A stretch of 64,000 nucleotides of DNA from Micromonospora sp. CB01531 (GCF_001905095.1 NZ_LWLS01000013.1:127339-191338), one strand, 5' to 3'; shown: positions 43,139 to 51,731, counted from the stretch's first letter. Made by a program: numbers and translations. Notes: a model not told the origin generated them from the letters alone.

Positions 43139-43225
43139 GACCGCGAGCATAGGTCAACCAAGGTGCAGAGCCGTCCAGGCCGTGACCCCGGGCGGCTCCG
43201 CAACGGATAACGGTCAGGCGGCCAG

Positions 43226-43356
43226 CAACGTTGCTTCAACCGCCGCAAGCAATGGCGTGACCTGGCCACCCGCTACGCCAAACGCGCATCCCTCTACCGG
43301 CCAGCCTGGTCCTCATCGCCGCCATCATCTGGCTCCAAGATCGACAGGAAACCTAG
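43226..43356 (+). pseudogene. C-terminal remnant of an IS5-family (IS427/IS903-like) transposase
   Basis: One frame reads RCFNRRKQWRDLATRYAKRA; after a one-base shift near 43315 it continues SLVLIAAIIWLQD and stops at TAG 43354. This is the conserved C-terminal ERCFNRLKQWRxLATRYxK...YRxxxxLAAIxxWL block of IS5-type transposases. The DDE core and ends are missing. It lies at the right edge of the biosynthetic cluster, in the same orientation as the fragment at 9600. Confidence 0.72.
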
Positions 43357-43928
43357 TTGCTGCGTTTGCTGGCGTCGAGGGCAGCCTGCTCCACTCGCTG
43401 GCGGTAGTCCAGCCACCATGACTCGTCGGCGGCGGGCAAGTTGTCGTTCCTGGGCAGCAGCCCGGCCGCGCCGTCGATGAGTTCGCGCACGATGTCAGCG
43501 TGGCCGGCGTGCCGTTGTGTTTCCGCGGTGACGTGGACCAGGACGTGGTGCAACGTGACCGCCGCATCGCCCCACCACGGCACGCGGCCGACCTCATCCA
43601 TTGCAAGGGCTTCAATGGTGGTGTCGGCGTGGGCGATCGCGCGACGGTACAGTGCGACGATCTCCTCGCGGGTCTCATCCGCGGTCGCCCACATGTCGGC
43701 GTTGGTTTCCGCTCCGTCGCCGACGTACGGCAGCTCCTGCTCGAACGGTCGGCCGAACACGACGCCGAAGTAGAGGATCTCCATGGCCGCCGAGTGCTTC
43801 ACCAGGCCGAGCAAGTTGGTTGCGGTCCGGGTCAACGGACGCCGAATGTCGTATTCGCTGAGCCCATCGAGCTTCCACAGCAGCGCGTCGCGGCCGCCCT
43901 TCAAGTACCTGTGCAGGTCTGCCTTCAC
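43353..43928 (-). CDS. DinB-like/DUF664 protein
   Basis: 191 residues, a four-helix-bundle metalloprotein family of unclear role in actinobacteria, related to mycothiol-dependent DinB enzymes. Seen: TATNLLGLVKHSAAMEILYFG near residue 40 (first metal His) and LHHVLVHVTAETQRHAGHAD near 140 (further His residues). The GTG at 43928 was chosen because the family's N-terminus begins there. Its last codons touch the transposase remnant on the other strand. It does not belong to the biosynthetic operon. Confidence 0.75.
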   Translation of the reverse strand: MKADLHRYLKGGRDALLWKLDGLSEYDIRRPLTRTATNLLGLVKHSAAMEILYFGVVFGRPFEQELPYVGDGAETNADMWATADETREEIVALYRRAIAHADTTIEALAMDEVGRVPWWGDAAVTLHHVLVHVTAETQRHAGHADIVRELIDGAAGLLPRNDNLPAADESWWLDYRQRVEQAALDASKRSN

Positions 43929-44005
43929 GACGGCACTATGGCATCCGGTCGGGTGTCGGCGCTGCCCCGGACAATCCACAGCGCTCATGATCGGCCGGGC
44001 ACGCC

Positions 44006-45378
44006 CTAGACCGCAAGGGTCGGTACGGCGGAGGCAAAGATGTTGTCCGGGTCGTAGCGGCATTTGGCGCTGACCAGCCGCTCGTAGTTGGGGCCGTAAC
44101 TCGGTGGGATCCGCTCGGGCTCATCCGCGCCGAGCAGGTTCGGGTAACCGCCGGGCAACGCCAACGGCGCCAACCGTTGCGACGTTTGGTCGGCCCAGTC
44201 GCCGTGCCCCGCTTCGGCGTCCTCCGGCGCCCACGCCCCGACGATCTCGACAAGCAGGTGGTCCGTGCGCAGCCCGAAGGCGGTCTCGGCCTGGCCCACT
44301 CGGGCGGCGGCGCCGTGGAAGTGGTGCATGGAGATGGCCGAGTACGGCGAGGCGATCTGCGCGGCGGCGTCAGTAAGCTCCTCGGCGGCGGCCTCGGACA
44401 GGTGAGACAGCCAGCGGGTACGCAGCCGGTAGTGGTTGCCCTCACGCATCGCGCCGTCGAACATGCTCAGCGCGTCGTGATACGGCGTTGCGGCGATCTG
44501 GCTCATGATCGGGTTGCCCAGCCGCTCCAGCCCCGCGATGAGCCGCTCGCCCTCGGCGAGGTCAGCTCCGCTCCACATGGGGCAGAGGAACACCAGGGGT
44601 GGCCCGTCCGGGTTGGGCAGGAAGCCCGCCATGATCGTCGCCTCGTCGGCGGTGGTGGCCACGATCTCGCGGTACCCCGTCAGCACGGTGGCCGCCTGGG
44701 CGAACGGGAACAGCGTCATCCCGGCCAGCACGGTCGGCAGCTCGTGCAGCCGGTACATCAGGCTGGTGACCACACCGAAGTTGCCGCCGCCGCCGCGCAA
44801 GGCCCAGAACAGTTCGGCGTCGCCGTCCGGGCTGGCGGTCACGAGGCGGCCGTCGGCCAGTACGACATCGGCGCGCAGCAGGTTGTCCACCGCCAGCCCG
44901 TACCGCCCGCAGAGTGGACCGTAACCGCCGGCGAGGTCAGACCGGCCATCCCGACCGTCCGTACGGTCCCCGTGGGCGTGGCTAAGCCGTACTGCTGCCC
45001 AGCGCCGGAAACATCGCCGATGTGCGCGCCGCCCCCGACCGTGGCCGTACCCGCCTCGGTATCCACCGCCACCTGCCGCATGCCGGACAGGTCAAGCACC
45101 AACCCGCCGTCGCGCAGCGCCCGCCCTGCCCAGTCGTGGCCCCCGCCACGGACGGAGAGCGGCACGTCGTACTCGCGGGCGGTCAACACGGCGGCGCGTA
45201 CGTCGTCGTTGTCAAGGCACCGGACGATCGCGACGGGCCGGTGCGTGACCGCACAGTTCCAGATCCGGGTAGCCGACGCGAACCCATTGTGTGTGGGCAG
45301 CAGTAGCCGGTCACCGAACACGGGGCGCAGCCGCTCGGTGGCCCGAGCCACGTCGGCGCTGGCGTTGATCGAGGTCAT
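44006..45378 (-). pseudogene. FAD-linked oxidase (berberine-bridge-enzyme-like), one-base frameshift
   Basis: The first frame (ATG 45378) has VRGGGHDWAGRA with the His used for flavin attachment. Near 44936 one base is missing. Reading on in the next frame gives GGYGPLCGRYGLAVDNLLRA, with the Cys for the second covalent flavin bond, and the rest of the enzyme including RGGGGNFGVVTS and a proper C-terminal BBE block (NYERLVSAKCRYDPDNIF). All domains are therefore present, split by a deletion in a CC run (CTGACC-TCGCC where CTGACCCTCGCC is expected). It is either recently broken or a sequencing error. Such oxidases often work in secondary metabolism, but the gene lies outside the operon. Confidence 0.85.
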
Positions 45379-45600
45379 TGCGGCTCCCGACGAGGCAGCG
45401 GCCCCCGCCATACAGGAGGTGTGACGGTTGGCGGGAATCCGGGGGTGGCGGCGACGCTAACATCGCCACGCGGATGCCGCTGTCCGGAACCGGACCCTTA
45501 GTAGTGCTTTGTTAGGTTGGGACGAGTTGGCGGCAGAGGGGGCAGAACCCGAGCCAGGTCGCGAGTAGGTACTGCAGTTGCCGGAGGACGGCGTAGAGGC

Positions 45601-47037
45601 TCAGGTCTGCCCCGTTGCTTTTGGGCGTGTGAGCCGTAGTTGGGTGAGGAACAGCTGGGCGGCTGCGGCGAGGGTGACGTGGCGGTGCCAGCCGATCCAG
45701 GATCGGCCTTCGAAGTGGTCGAGTCCGAGGGCGGTCTTGAGTTCGCGGTAGTCGTGCTCGACGCGCCAGCGGCTCTTGGCCAGGCGGACCAGTTCGGCAA
45801 GTGGTGTGTCGGCGGGCAGGTCGGACAGCCAGTAGTCGGTGGGCTCGCCCTGGCCGGGAGGCCACTGCACGAGCAGCCAGCAGTCGGGCAGGACACCGTC
45901 ATCGCCGCGGTGGGGTCCGCGTCGGATCACCCGGCCCGCGGGGCGCACCCGCAGGGCGAAGAAGTGCCCGGACAGCTCACCGACTGGCCGGTCCGGGGCG
46001 CGGTCGGGCGCGGGTAGCCGGGCACGCCAGCGCACCAAACGTGTTGCGTCGGCGCCGTGGGCGAGGGCGAGGTCCTTCAGGCTGCGAGCAGGATGGGGGT
46101 ACTTCGGTGTGGGGTGCTTGCCGATTCCGGCGTAGGGGACCTCGACGGGTTGAGCGTCGCCGGGTTGAGCGGTGGTGCTCGACGTGGTCGCCACGATGTA
46201 GGGAATGCCGCGTTCGGTCAGGCCCTGGCGGAACTCCGCGACCTGGCCGTAGCCGGCGTCGGCGGTCAGCAGCGGCGGACGCAGCCCCCACGCGGCCAAC
46301 TCGTCGAGCATTTCCAGGGCCATCAGCCACTTCGGCCGGTACCGCTCGGCGTCGGGGACCTTCGATGCGGTGCGCCGCCGGCGGATCTGGTCGATCTGTT
46401 CCTCGCGAGGCAGCTGCACGCGCGGGTGTGGTTTCTTCGCCCCGGCCTGGTCGAGGGTGACCGGCTGCTGGCGCAGCCTGCGGGCGTGCGGGTTCGCGGG
46501 CTTGCCGTCCGGGCCGGGGACGCAGGTGTCGTCCCAGGACTCCGGCACGAACAGTCGCCAGTTCAGCACCGCCGAGGCGGCGTCGGTCGCCGCGTGGACG
46601 CTGACGGCGATCTGGCAGTTGGCGACCTTGCCGAGCGTGCCGGAGTACTGCCGGGCCACGCAGGCCGAGGCCTTGCCGTCCTTGGGAAACCCGGTGTCGT
46701 CCACCACCCACACCTGAGGCGTCACCAGGTCGACCGCAGTCGTCGCCAGTCGCCGTCGCACACCGGCCACATCCCAAGTGGACGAGGTCAGGAACTGCTG
46801 CAACTGCTGGTGATCGACCCCGAGTCGCTCGGCCATCGGCTGCATCGACTTACGCCGGCCGTCCAGCATCAACCCCCGCAGATACCGCAAGCCGGTCGCA
46901 CGCTGGTCCGACCGCCGCAACCCCGCGAACACCCCTGCCGCGAAATCCTCCAACTGCGCCCGCACCCGAACGAGTTCCCGCTCATCCACGCACCGGACCC
47001 AAGCACCAGCACGACGCTCATTCAAGCGACACGCCAC
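45601..47037 (-). CDS. IS701-family transposase
   Basis: 478 residues. N-terminal region with LRYLRGLMLDGRRKSMQPMA and LQQFLTSSTWD, then the first catalytic Asp in VWVVDDTGFPKDG, a second in TADAGYGQ, and the C-terminal Glu in WRVEHDYRELKTALGLDHFE (shown in part), which together form the DDE-type active site. The annotated frame stops at 45601 after RPKATGQT. The family's usual C-terminal tail (SLYAVLRQLQYLLATWLGFC...) is present in the -1 frame and ends at 45512; see the slippery site. The probable GTG start is at 47037. Confidence 0.88.
   Translation of the reverse strand: MACRLNERRAGAWVRCVDERELVRVRAQLEDFAAGVFAGLRRSDQRATGLRYLRGLMLDGRRKSMQPMAERLGVDHQQLQQFLTSSTWDVAGVRRRLATTAVDLVTPQVWVVDDTGFPKDGKASACVARQYSGTLGKVANCQIAVSVHAATDAASAVLNWRLFVPESWDDTCVPGPDGKPANPHARRLRQQPVTLDQAGAKKPHPRVQLPREEQIDQIRRRRTASKVPDAERYRPKWLMALEMLDELAAWGLRPPLLTADAGYGQVAEFRQGLTERGIPYIVATTSSTTAQPGDAQPVEVPYAGIGKHPTPKYPHPARSLKDLALAHGADATRLVRWRARLPAPDRAPDRPVGELSGHFFALRVRPAGRVIRRGPHRGDDGVLPDCWLLVQWPPGQGEPTDYWLSDLPADTPLAELVRLAKSRWRVEHDYRELKTALGLDHFEGRSWIGWHRHVTLAAAAQLFLTQLRLTRPKATGQT
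45619..45625 (-). promoter_or_regulatory. Candidate -1 frameshift site CCCAAAA in the transposase
   Basis: In the reading frame the heptamer is C-CCA-AAA, a legitimate X-XXY-YYZ slippery sequence. A -1 slip leads into a frame encoding about 36 further residues that match the usual IS701 transposase tail, ending at 45512. The simple alternative is one lost A in the run. Confidence 0.4.
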
Positions 47038-47061
47038 AACGACCTAACAAAGCACTATTAG

Positions 47062-47078
47062 TAGTGCTTTTGTTAGGT
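47062..47078 (+). repeat. Solo terminal repeat of a related IS701 element
   Basis: TAGTGCTTTTGTTAGGT directly follows the right target duplication. It equals the IS end with one extra T. No transposase follows, so it is either a leftover end of an earlier copy or the preferred target into which the present copy inserted. Confidence 0.6.
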
Positions 47079-47221
47079 CGGCAACCTGACGGCGGGTGGC
47101 GACTGGCCGGGCCCGTCCGACGCGTCGGCGCCTTTTCCGTCCCGCGCGCTCGTGGACTAGGTCCGCGCCTAGCAGTGGACGGCGGCGGGCCTGGTCCCAC
47201 CCGGCCCGCCCCCGACGTGAC

Positions 47222-47272
47222 TTGACAAGAAAGTTAACCAATCGGCAGTCTTCTATGAGAGAGCGCTCTCTC
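47222..47272 (+). promoter_or_regulatory. Promoter region with a 16-bp palindrome, LacI-family-like operator
   Basis: TTGACA at 47222-47227 is a good -35; the matching -10 is weak. At 47257-47272 lies the perfect palindrome GAGAGAGCGCTCTCTC, between this promoter and the protease ribosome site. Its centre GAGCGCTC equals that of CebR-type operators (TGGGAGCGCTCCCA) of actinobacterial secreted-hydrolase genes. Operator function is inferred from that resemblance and the position. Confidence 0.5.
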
Positions 47273-47323
47273 CCCCGTCTCACACCGGTCCCGCGCTCGT
47301 CGGGCCCGGCCGGAAGGAGATCG

Positions 47324-48856
47324 ATGAACAAGCTCCTCGGGCTCCTCGCCACCGCGGTCCTCGCCGCCGGCCTGGCCGCCCCACCCGCCGCCGCGACGGC
47401 GCAATCTCCACGAACCTCCGGTGCCGCCGACGCGACCGGTCTCGCCTCCGGCATGGCCGAGGCCATGCGCCGGGATCTCGGGCTCACCGACCGTGAGGTG
47501 GCCGCCCGGCTGCGGGTCGAGGCCGGAGCGGCGGTGATCGACCGGCGGCTGCGGGCCCGGCTGGGCGCGCGGTACGCCGGCTCCTGGCTGACCGACGGCC
47601 GCCGGCTGACCGTGGCGGTCACCGACCAGGCGGCGGCCGCTACCGTCCGCGCCGAAGGCGCCGAGCCCCGGCTAGTCGCCCACAGCCTGGCCACCCTCGA
47701 CGCCGCCCGGACCGCCCTCGACCGGTACGCGGCGCGTCACCGGCCGGCCGCCGCCGTGCGTGGCTGGTACGCCGATACCGTCGGCAACTCCGTCGTCGTG
47801 CTGGTCGAGCCGGGCCACACGGCGGCGGCCGCCTCCTTCGTGGCGGCCAGCGGAGCACCCCGCGCCCTGGTCCGCTACGTGACCGAGGCGGACGTGCCCC
47901 GGCCCGTGTACGACATCCGCGGCGGCGACCAGTTCGTGATCAACGGAAACGTGCTCTGCTCGGTGGGCTTCGCCGTCGCGGGCGGATTCGTGACCGCCGG
48001 GCACTGCGGCGGCACGGGCAGTTCCACCCTCGGCTACAACAACGTGGCTCAGGGCACCTTCGCCGGCTCGTCGTTCCCCGGCAACGACTACGCGTGGGTA
48101 CGCACGAACAGCAACTGGACCCCGCGCCCGTGGGTCAACAACTACGCCGGCGGCAACGCGCCGGTGGCCGGCTCGCGGGACGCGGTGATCGGCAGCTCGG
48201 TGTGCCGGTCGGGCCGGACCACCGGCTGGCGGTGCGGCACGATCCTGGGCCGGGACGAGACCGTCAACTACGCCCAGGGCGCGGTCTACGGGCTGACCCG
48301 CAGCAACGCCTGCGCCGAACCGGGCGACTCCGGCGGGTCCTGGCTCTCCGGCGACCAGGCCCAGGGCGTCACCTCCGGCGGCACCGGCAACTGCACGACC
48401 GGCGGCACCATGTGGTTCCAGCCGGTCAACGAGATCCTCGGCGTCTACGGGCTGTCGCTGACCACGACCGGCGGCGGGACGCGGATCATCAGCAACTGGA
48501 ACAACCGGTGCATCGACGTGCCGTTCTCCAACTTCTCCGACGGCGTGCCGTTGCAGACCTGGACCTGCAACGGCACCCTGGCGCAGAGCTGGACCTTCAC
48601 CGGCGGCACGCTGCGTACCCAGAACAACCTGTGCATGGACGTCGCCTGGGGCTCGCGCGACAACGGCGCGGTCATCCAGATCGCCTGGTGCAACGGCACC
48701 GGAGCCCAGCAGTTCGTCCTCTCCGCCGCCGGGGACCTGGTCAACCCGCAGGCCAATAGATGCGTCGACATCAAGGACTGGAACAACTCCGACGGCGCCC
48801 GCCTGCAACTCTGGGACTGCGCGGGCACGGCCAACCAGAAGTGGCGCACCGGCTGA
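47324..48856 (+). CDS. Secreted streptogrisin-type serine protease with a C-terminal ricin-type lectin domain
   Basis: 510 residues. A signal peptide (MNKLLGLLATAVLAAG...) is followed by an alpha-lytic-protease prodomain (about 40-190). The mature S1 protease has His in TAGHCGG, Asp in GNDYAWV and Ser in GDSGGSW, with Cys pairs fitting streptogrisins. The last about 125 residues form a ricin-B/CBM13 lectin with three repeats ending in QTW, QQF and QKW types (NNRCIDV, NNLCMDV, ANRCVDI). It is an extracellular protease anchored to polysaccharide. ATG 47324 has an AAGGAG ribosome site and begins the signal peptide. The lectin is nearly a copy of the one in the downstream glucanase. Confidence 0.93.
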   Translation: MNKLLGLLATAVLAAGLAAPPAAATAQSPRTSGAADATGLASGMAEAMRRDLGLTDREVAARLRVEAGAAVIDRRLRARLGARYAGSWLTDGRRLTVAVTDQAAAATVRAEGAEPRLVAHSLATLDAARTALDRYAARHRPAAAVRGWYADTVGNSVVVLVEPGHTAAAASFVAASGAPRALVRYVTEADVPRPVYDIRGGDQFVINGNVLCSVGFAVAGGFVTAGHCGGTGSSTLGYNNVAQGTFAGSSFPGNDYAWVRTNSNWTPRPWVNNYAGGNAPVAGSRDAVIGSSVCRSGRTTGWRCGTILGRDETVNYAQGAVYGLTRSNACAEPGDSGGSWLSGDQAQGVTSGGTGNCTTGGTMWFQPVNEILGVYGLSLTTTGGGTRIISNWNNRCIDVPFSNFSDGVPLQTWTCNGTLAQSWTFTGGTLRTQNNLCMDVAWGSRDNGAVIQIAWCNGTGAQQFVLSAAGDLVNPQANRCVDIKDWNNSDGARLQLWDCAGTANQKWRTG

Positions 48857-48890
48857 GGCCGGGCCGGCGGTGAGCGCCGCCGGCCCGGCC
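48857..48890 (+). terminator. Terminator after the protease gene
   Basis: A perfect 14-bp stem (GGCCGGGCCGGCGG and its complement) with a 6-nt loop begins directly after the stop codon. There is no U-tract. Confidence 0.75.
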
Positions 48891-49044
48891 GCGATCATGC
48901 CCGCTGGCCTCCACCGGCGAGCGGAACCCAACCCAGCTGCCGCCATCGGCGGTATCCCACGCCCAGACATCCCGACCTGCCGCAACCCGAGTCGATCACG
49001 CCGATAACGCCCTCTCCCGTCATCGTCCCTCCGAGGTGGTATCC

Positions 49045-50631
49045 ATGGGTCTCCGAAGAAAGCTGCTCGCCGTTGCGTCCGCCCTGCTCGCAGGCCTCGC
49101 CGGCACCGTCGTCGCCACCCCGGCCCGCGCGGTCGGTCCGGCGCTGCTGCCCGTCACCGTCACCAACACCACCGGCCGCGCCGACCCGGTCTACCTGTAC
49201 GTCATCGGCACCCAGCTGGCCACCGGCCGGAACGGCTACGTCACCTCCGGCGGCACCTTCGTCCCCTGGACCGGCGGCCAGATCCCGCCGTCACCCGCGC
49301 CGGACGCCTCCATCCCAGGTCCCGGCACCGGCGGCAGCACCACCGTCCAGGTCCCGCGCGGCTTCTCCGGCCGGGTCTACTTCGCCCTCGGGCAGAAGCT
49401 GAAGTTCTTCCTCACGCCGGACGGGCTGGTGCAGCCCGCCCCATGGGCGGCCGGCGACGCCAACCGGGACATCCTCTTCGACTGGAGCGAGTTCACCTAC
49501 AACGATGCCGGGCTGTGGCTGAACAGCTCTCAGGTGGACATGTTCGCGGTGCCGCACGCCGTGACCGTGACCGGCGCCAACGGCGTCACCAAGAGGACCG
49601 GCGACCCGGTGGCCAACGGACGCACCGCCGTCATCGACGGGATCCGCGCCCAGCCGGGCTGGGCCAACACCCTGTACACCCGGTCGGACGGGACCGTGCT
49701 GCGGGTCCTGGCCCCCGGCAAGGCCGCCGGCGCCGGCCTGCTCAGCCCCACCTACCTGGACTCCTACATCGCCGCGGCGTGGAACGCGTACACCACGAAG
49801 ACACTGACCGTGCTGCCCTTCGCCGACCAGCCGAGCATCCGGTACTACGGGCGGACCTCGGGCAGCACCATGACCTTCACCAACGGCAGCGGCCAGGTGG
49901 TCGCCTCCTTCAACCGGCCCTCCTCGGCGAGCGTCTGGGGCTGCGACGGCGACCTGCCCGCGCCGAACGATCAGGTGGTCGGCCCGATCTCGCGTACGCT
50001 CTGCGCCGCGCTCAACCGGGGAACGCTCGGCACCATCGACACCCAGCCCAGCACCAACGCCGCCGACTTCTACCGCAACAACCCGACCAACCAGTACGCC
50101 CGCCTGATCCACGCCAACATGGCCGACGGCAAGGCGTACGCGTTCGCCTTCGACGACGTCGGCGGCTTCGAATCCCTGGTGTACGACGGCGACCCCCGCG
50201 CCGCCGGGCTGATCCTGAGCCCGTTCACCGGCGGTGGCAGCCCCAGCACCGGGGTGGCCGTGGTCAGCAACTGGAACAACAAGTGCATCGACGTGCCGAG
50301 TGCGAACTTCGTCGACCGCGCCCAGCTGCAGATGTGGCCCTGCAACGGCACCAACGCGCAGAAGTGGACGTTCACCGGCACGGCCCTGCAGAGCCAGAAC
50401 AACAAGTGCATGGACGTCGACGCCGGGTCCACCGCCAACGGCGCGGTCGTCCAGCTCTACACCTGCAACGGCACCGGCGCCCAGCAGTTCACCCTCAACG
50501 CGGCCGGGGACCTGGTCAACCTCCAGGCCAACAAGTGCGTCGACATCAAGGACTGGAACGGCAGCGACGGCGCGAAACTCCAGATCTGGGACTGCGCGGG
50601 CACGGCCAACCAGAAGTGGCACAAGGGCTGA
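49045..50631 (+). CDS. Secreted GH64 beta-1,3-glucanase with a C-terminal ricin-type lectin domain
   Basis: 528 residues. Signal peptide (MGLRRKLLAVASALLAGLAG...ARA). The catalytic region (about 35-400) matches glycoside hydrolase family 64, laminaripentaose-producing beta-1,3-glucanases: VYLYVIGTQ near the start, FDWSEFTYND (with the acidic residues), TQVDMF-like SQVDMFAVP, and YARLIHANMADGKAYAFAFDDVGG near the end (shown in part). A ricin-B/CBM13 domain of three repeats closes the protein (NNKCIDV, NNKCMDV, ANKCVDI). It degrades fungal cell-wall glucan outside the cell. ATG 49045 has a GAGGTGG ribosome site. Confidence 0.9.
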   Translation: MGLRRKLLAVASALLAGLAGTVVATPARAVGPALLPVTVTNTTGRADPVYLYVIGTQLATGRNGYVTSGGTFVPWTGGQIPPSPAPDASIPGPGTGGSTTVQVPRGFSGRVYFALGQKLKFFLTPDGLVQPAPWAAGDANRDILFDWSEFTYNDAGLWLNSSQVDMFAVPHAVTVTGANGVTKRTGDPVANGRTAVIDGIRAQPGWANTLYTRSDGTVLRVLAPGKAAGAGLLSPTYLDSYIAAAWNAYTTKTLTVLPFADQPSIRYYGRTSGSTMTFTNGSGQVVASFNRPSSASVWGCDGDLPAPNDQVVGPISRTLCAALNRGTLGTIDTQPSTNAADFYRNNPTNQYARLIHANMADGKAYAFAFDDVGGFESLVYDGDPRAAGLILSPFTGGGSPSTGVAVVSNWNNKCIDVPSANFVDRAQLQMWPCNGTNAQKWTFTGTALQSQNNKCMDVDAGSTANGAVVQLYTCNGTGAQQFTLNAAGDLVNLQANKCVDIKDWNGSDGAKLQIWDCAGTANQKWHKG

Positions 50632-50664
50632 CGACCCGACGGCTACCTCATCGCACTGCCGGCG

Positions 50665-50696
50665 GCCGGCCGGGTCCGATAGGAGACCCTGCCGGC
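50665..50696 (+). terminator. Terminator after the GH64 gene
   Basis: A 12-bp stem with one mismatch (GCCGGCCGGGTC against GACCCTGCCGGC) and an 8-nt loop lies 33 nt past the stop. Confidence 0.6.
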
Positions 50697-50707
50697 GGCG
50701 CGGCGGT

Positions 50708-50870
50708 TCAGCAGAGGGGCACGTTGAGGACGAAGCCATCGTATCCGGCGTAGACGTAGATATCGGACACATAGCGGTTGGCGCCAATCCGGTTCCAGAC
50801 GTTGCTCGTGCCGTACGTCCCGGTCACCGTGGTGCCGACCGCCTGGCAATAGATCGAGACGGTACCTTGA
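50708..50870 (-). pseudogene. C-terminal remnant of a secreted SH3-like-domain protein
   Basis: The frame ending at 50708 reads GTVSIYCQAVGTTVTGTYGT, then SNVWNRIGANRYVSDIYV, the typical bacterial SH3-like module at the end of actinobacterial secreted proteins. The N-terminal part of the frame (Arg/Pro-rich) shows no signal peptide or partner domain. I read it as the 3' stub of a lost gene. Confidence 0.6.
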
Positions 50871-51083
50871 CGTCGAGCCAGACTTGCCGGCCCGGGCGGC
50901 CTTGCGCTCCGCTGCCGTGCGATTGGGCTGAGTGGCTTCGGGTGCGAACACGGCCGCATAACCAAGGACCTCGGTGCACCGGTCGCGCAGGTCAGAGGCT
51001 CAGCAACGCCAGCTCAACGAAGCGGAATCGTTACCCGGGGGCAAGCGCGATGCTTCAACGTTGCTGCCGGGTACGGTCCGATC
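50871..51083. other. Intergenic stretch before the VOC gene
   Basis: No gene seen. It should contain the promoter of the VOC gene at 51084; no clear elements stand out. Confidence 0.4.
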
Positions 51084-51476
51084 ATGCATCAGGCACGAGT
51101 CAGACTCGACCACTGTGTGATCGCGGTGAGCGATTGGAAGCGATCAACGACCTTCTACCAGAGTGTGCTGGGGGCCGAAGTCGTTGATCTCCCTGACGGT
51201 CATGTCGCGTACAGGTTCGGCGATCAGCAGCTCAACGTGCATGGGCCGGGTCTGGATATCGGCAGGCTGGTGGCGCGCTCGCCGGTTGCACCCGGCGGCA
51301 GCGACCTATGTTTCGTCTGGTCCGGCACCGTAGAAGAGGTGCTGGCCCACCTTCGTCGCCATCATGTCGAGGTAGAGGAGGGGCCCGTCGATCGCACTGG
51401 TGGGTGTGGTCAAGGCGTGAGTGTCTACTTCCGGGACCCGGACGGCTCCCTGCTCGAACTGATCACATACCAATGA
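51084..51476 (+). CDS. VOC-superfamily (glyoxalase/bleomycin-resistance-like) protein
   Basis: 130 residues, the two-repeat beta-alpha-beta-beta-beta fold. LDHCVIAVSDWKRSTTFYQS opens the first half with a metal-type His. The C-terminus reads VSVYFRDPDGSLLELITY, with the metal Glu in LLELITY. Such proteins include metal-dependent isomerases, dioxygenases and antibiotic-binding proteins; the substrate is unknown. It stands alone between degenerate genes. Confidence 0.85.
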   Translation: MHQARVRLDHCVIAVSDWKRSTTFYQSVLGAEVVDLPDGHVAYRFGDQQLNVHGPGLDIGRLVARSPVAPGGSDLCFVWSGTVEEVLAHLRRHHVEVEEGPVDRTGGCGQGVSVYFRDPDGSLLELITYQ

Positions 51477-51483
51477 CCAATCG

Positions 51484-51731
51484 ATGAAATTCGGTAGGGC
51501 GTTCAGTCTCGCCTCGACCTTGCGCCAGTCGTACTCCTGCTCCCAATAGCGCGCGAGCGCCTGGCTCGTCTCGAGCGGCACGCCCCGCGACTGGTCGTCA
51601 ACGGTCTGCTTCTCGGGCCAGCGCGTTGCCCTGATGCGCGCACGCAGCGCGTCGAGTTCGGCCTCGGGGATCTCTGTGGTGAACGGCCGGGCGCCTGCGG
51701 CGCGTGTTGGCGCTTCGGTCTTGACAGTCAC
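51484..51731 (-). pseudogene. N-terminal stub of an epoxide hydrolase
   Basis: From ATG 51731 the frame encodes the epoxide hydrolase N-terminal (EHN) domain: PFTTEIPEAELDALRARIRA, TRWPEKQTVDD, and WRKVEARLNALPNF. The protein then runs out of homology where the alpha/beta-hydrolase core should begin, and continues only as antisense of the VOC gene. About 80 of the expected 370 residues remain. Confidence 0.78.

Larger units (their letters stand above)
45502..47057 (-). mobile_element. IS701-family insertion sequence, complete with ends and target duplication
   Basis: A 1556-bp element bounded by perfect 16-bp inverted repeats (TAGTGCTTTGTTAGGT at 45502-45517 and its complement at 47042-47057). 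It is flanked by a 4-bp duplication TTAG at 45498-45501 and 47058-47061, fitting the YTAR-type target of the IS701 family. It carries one transposase gene on the minus strand. Confidence 0.93.
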
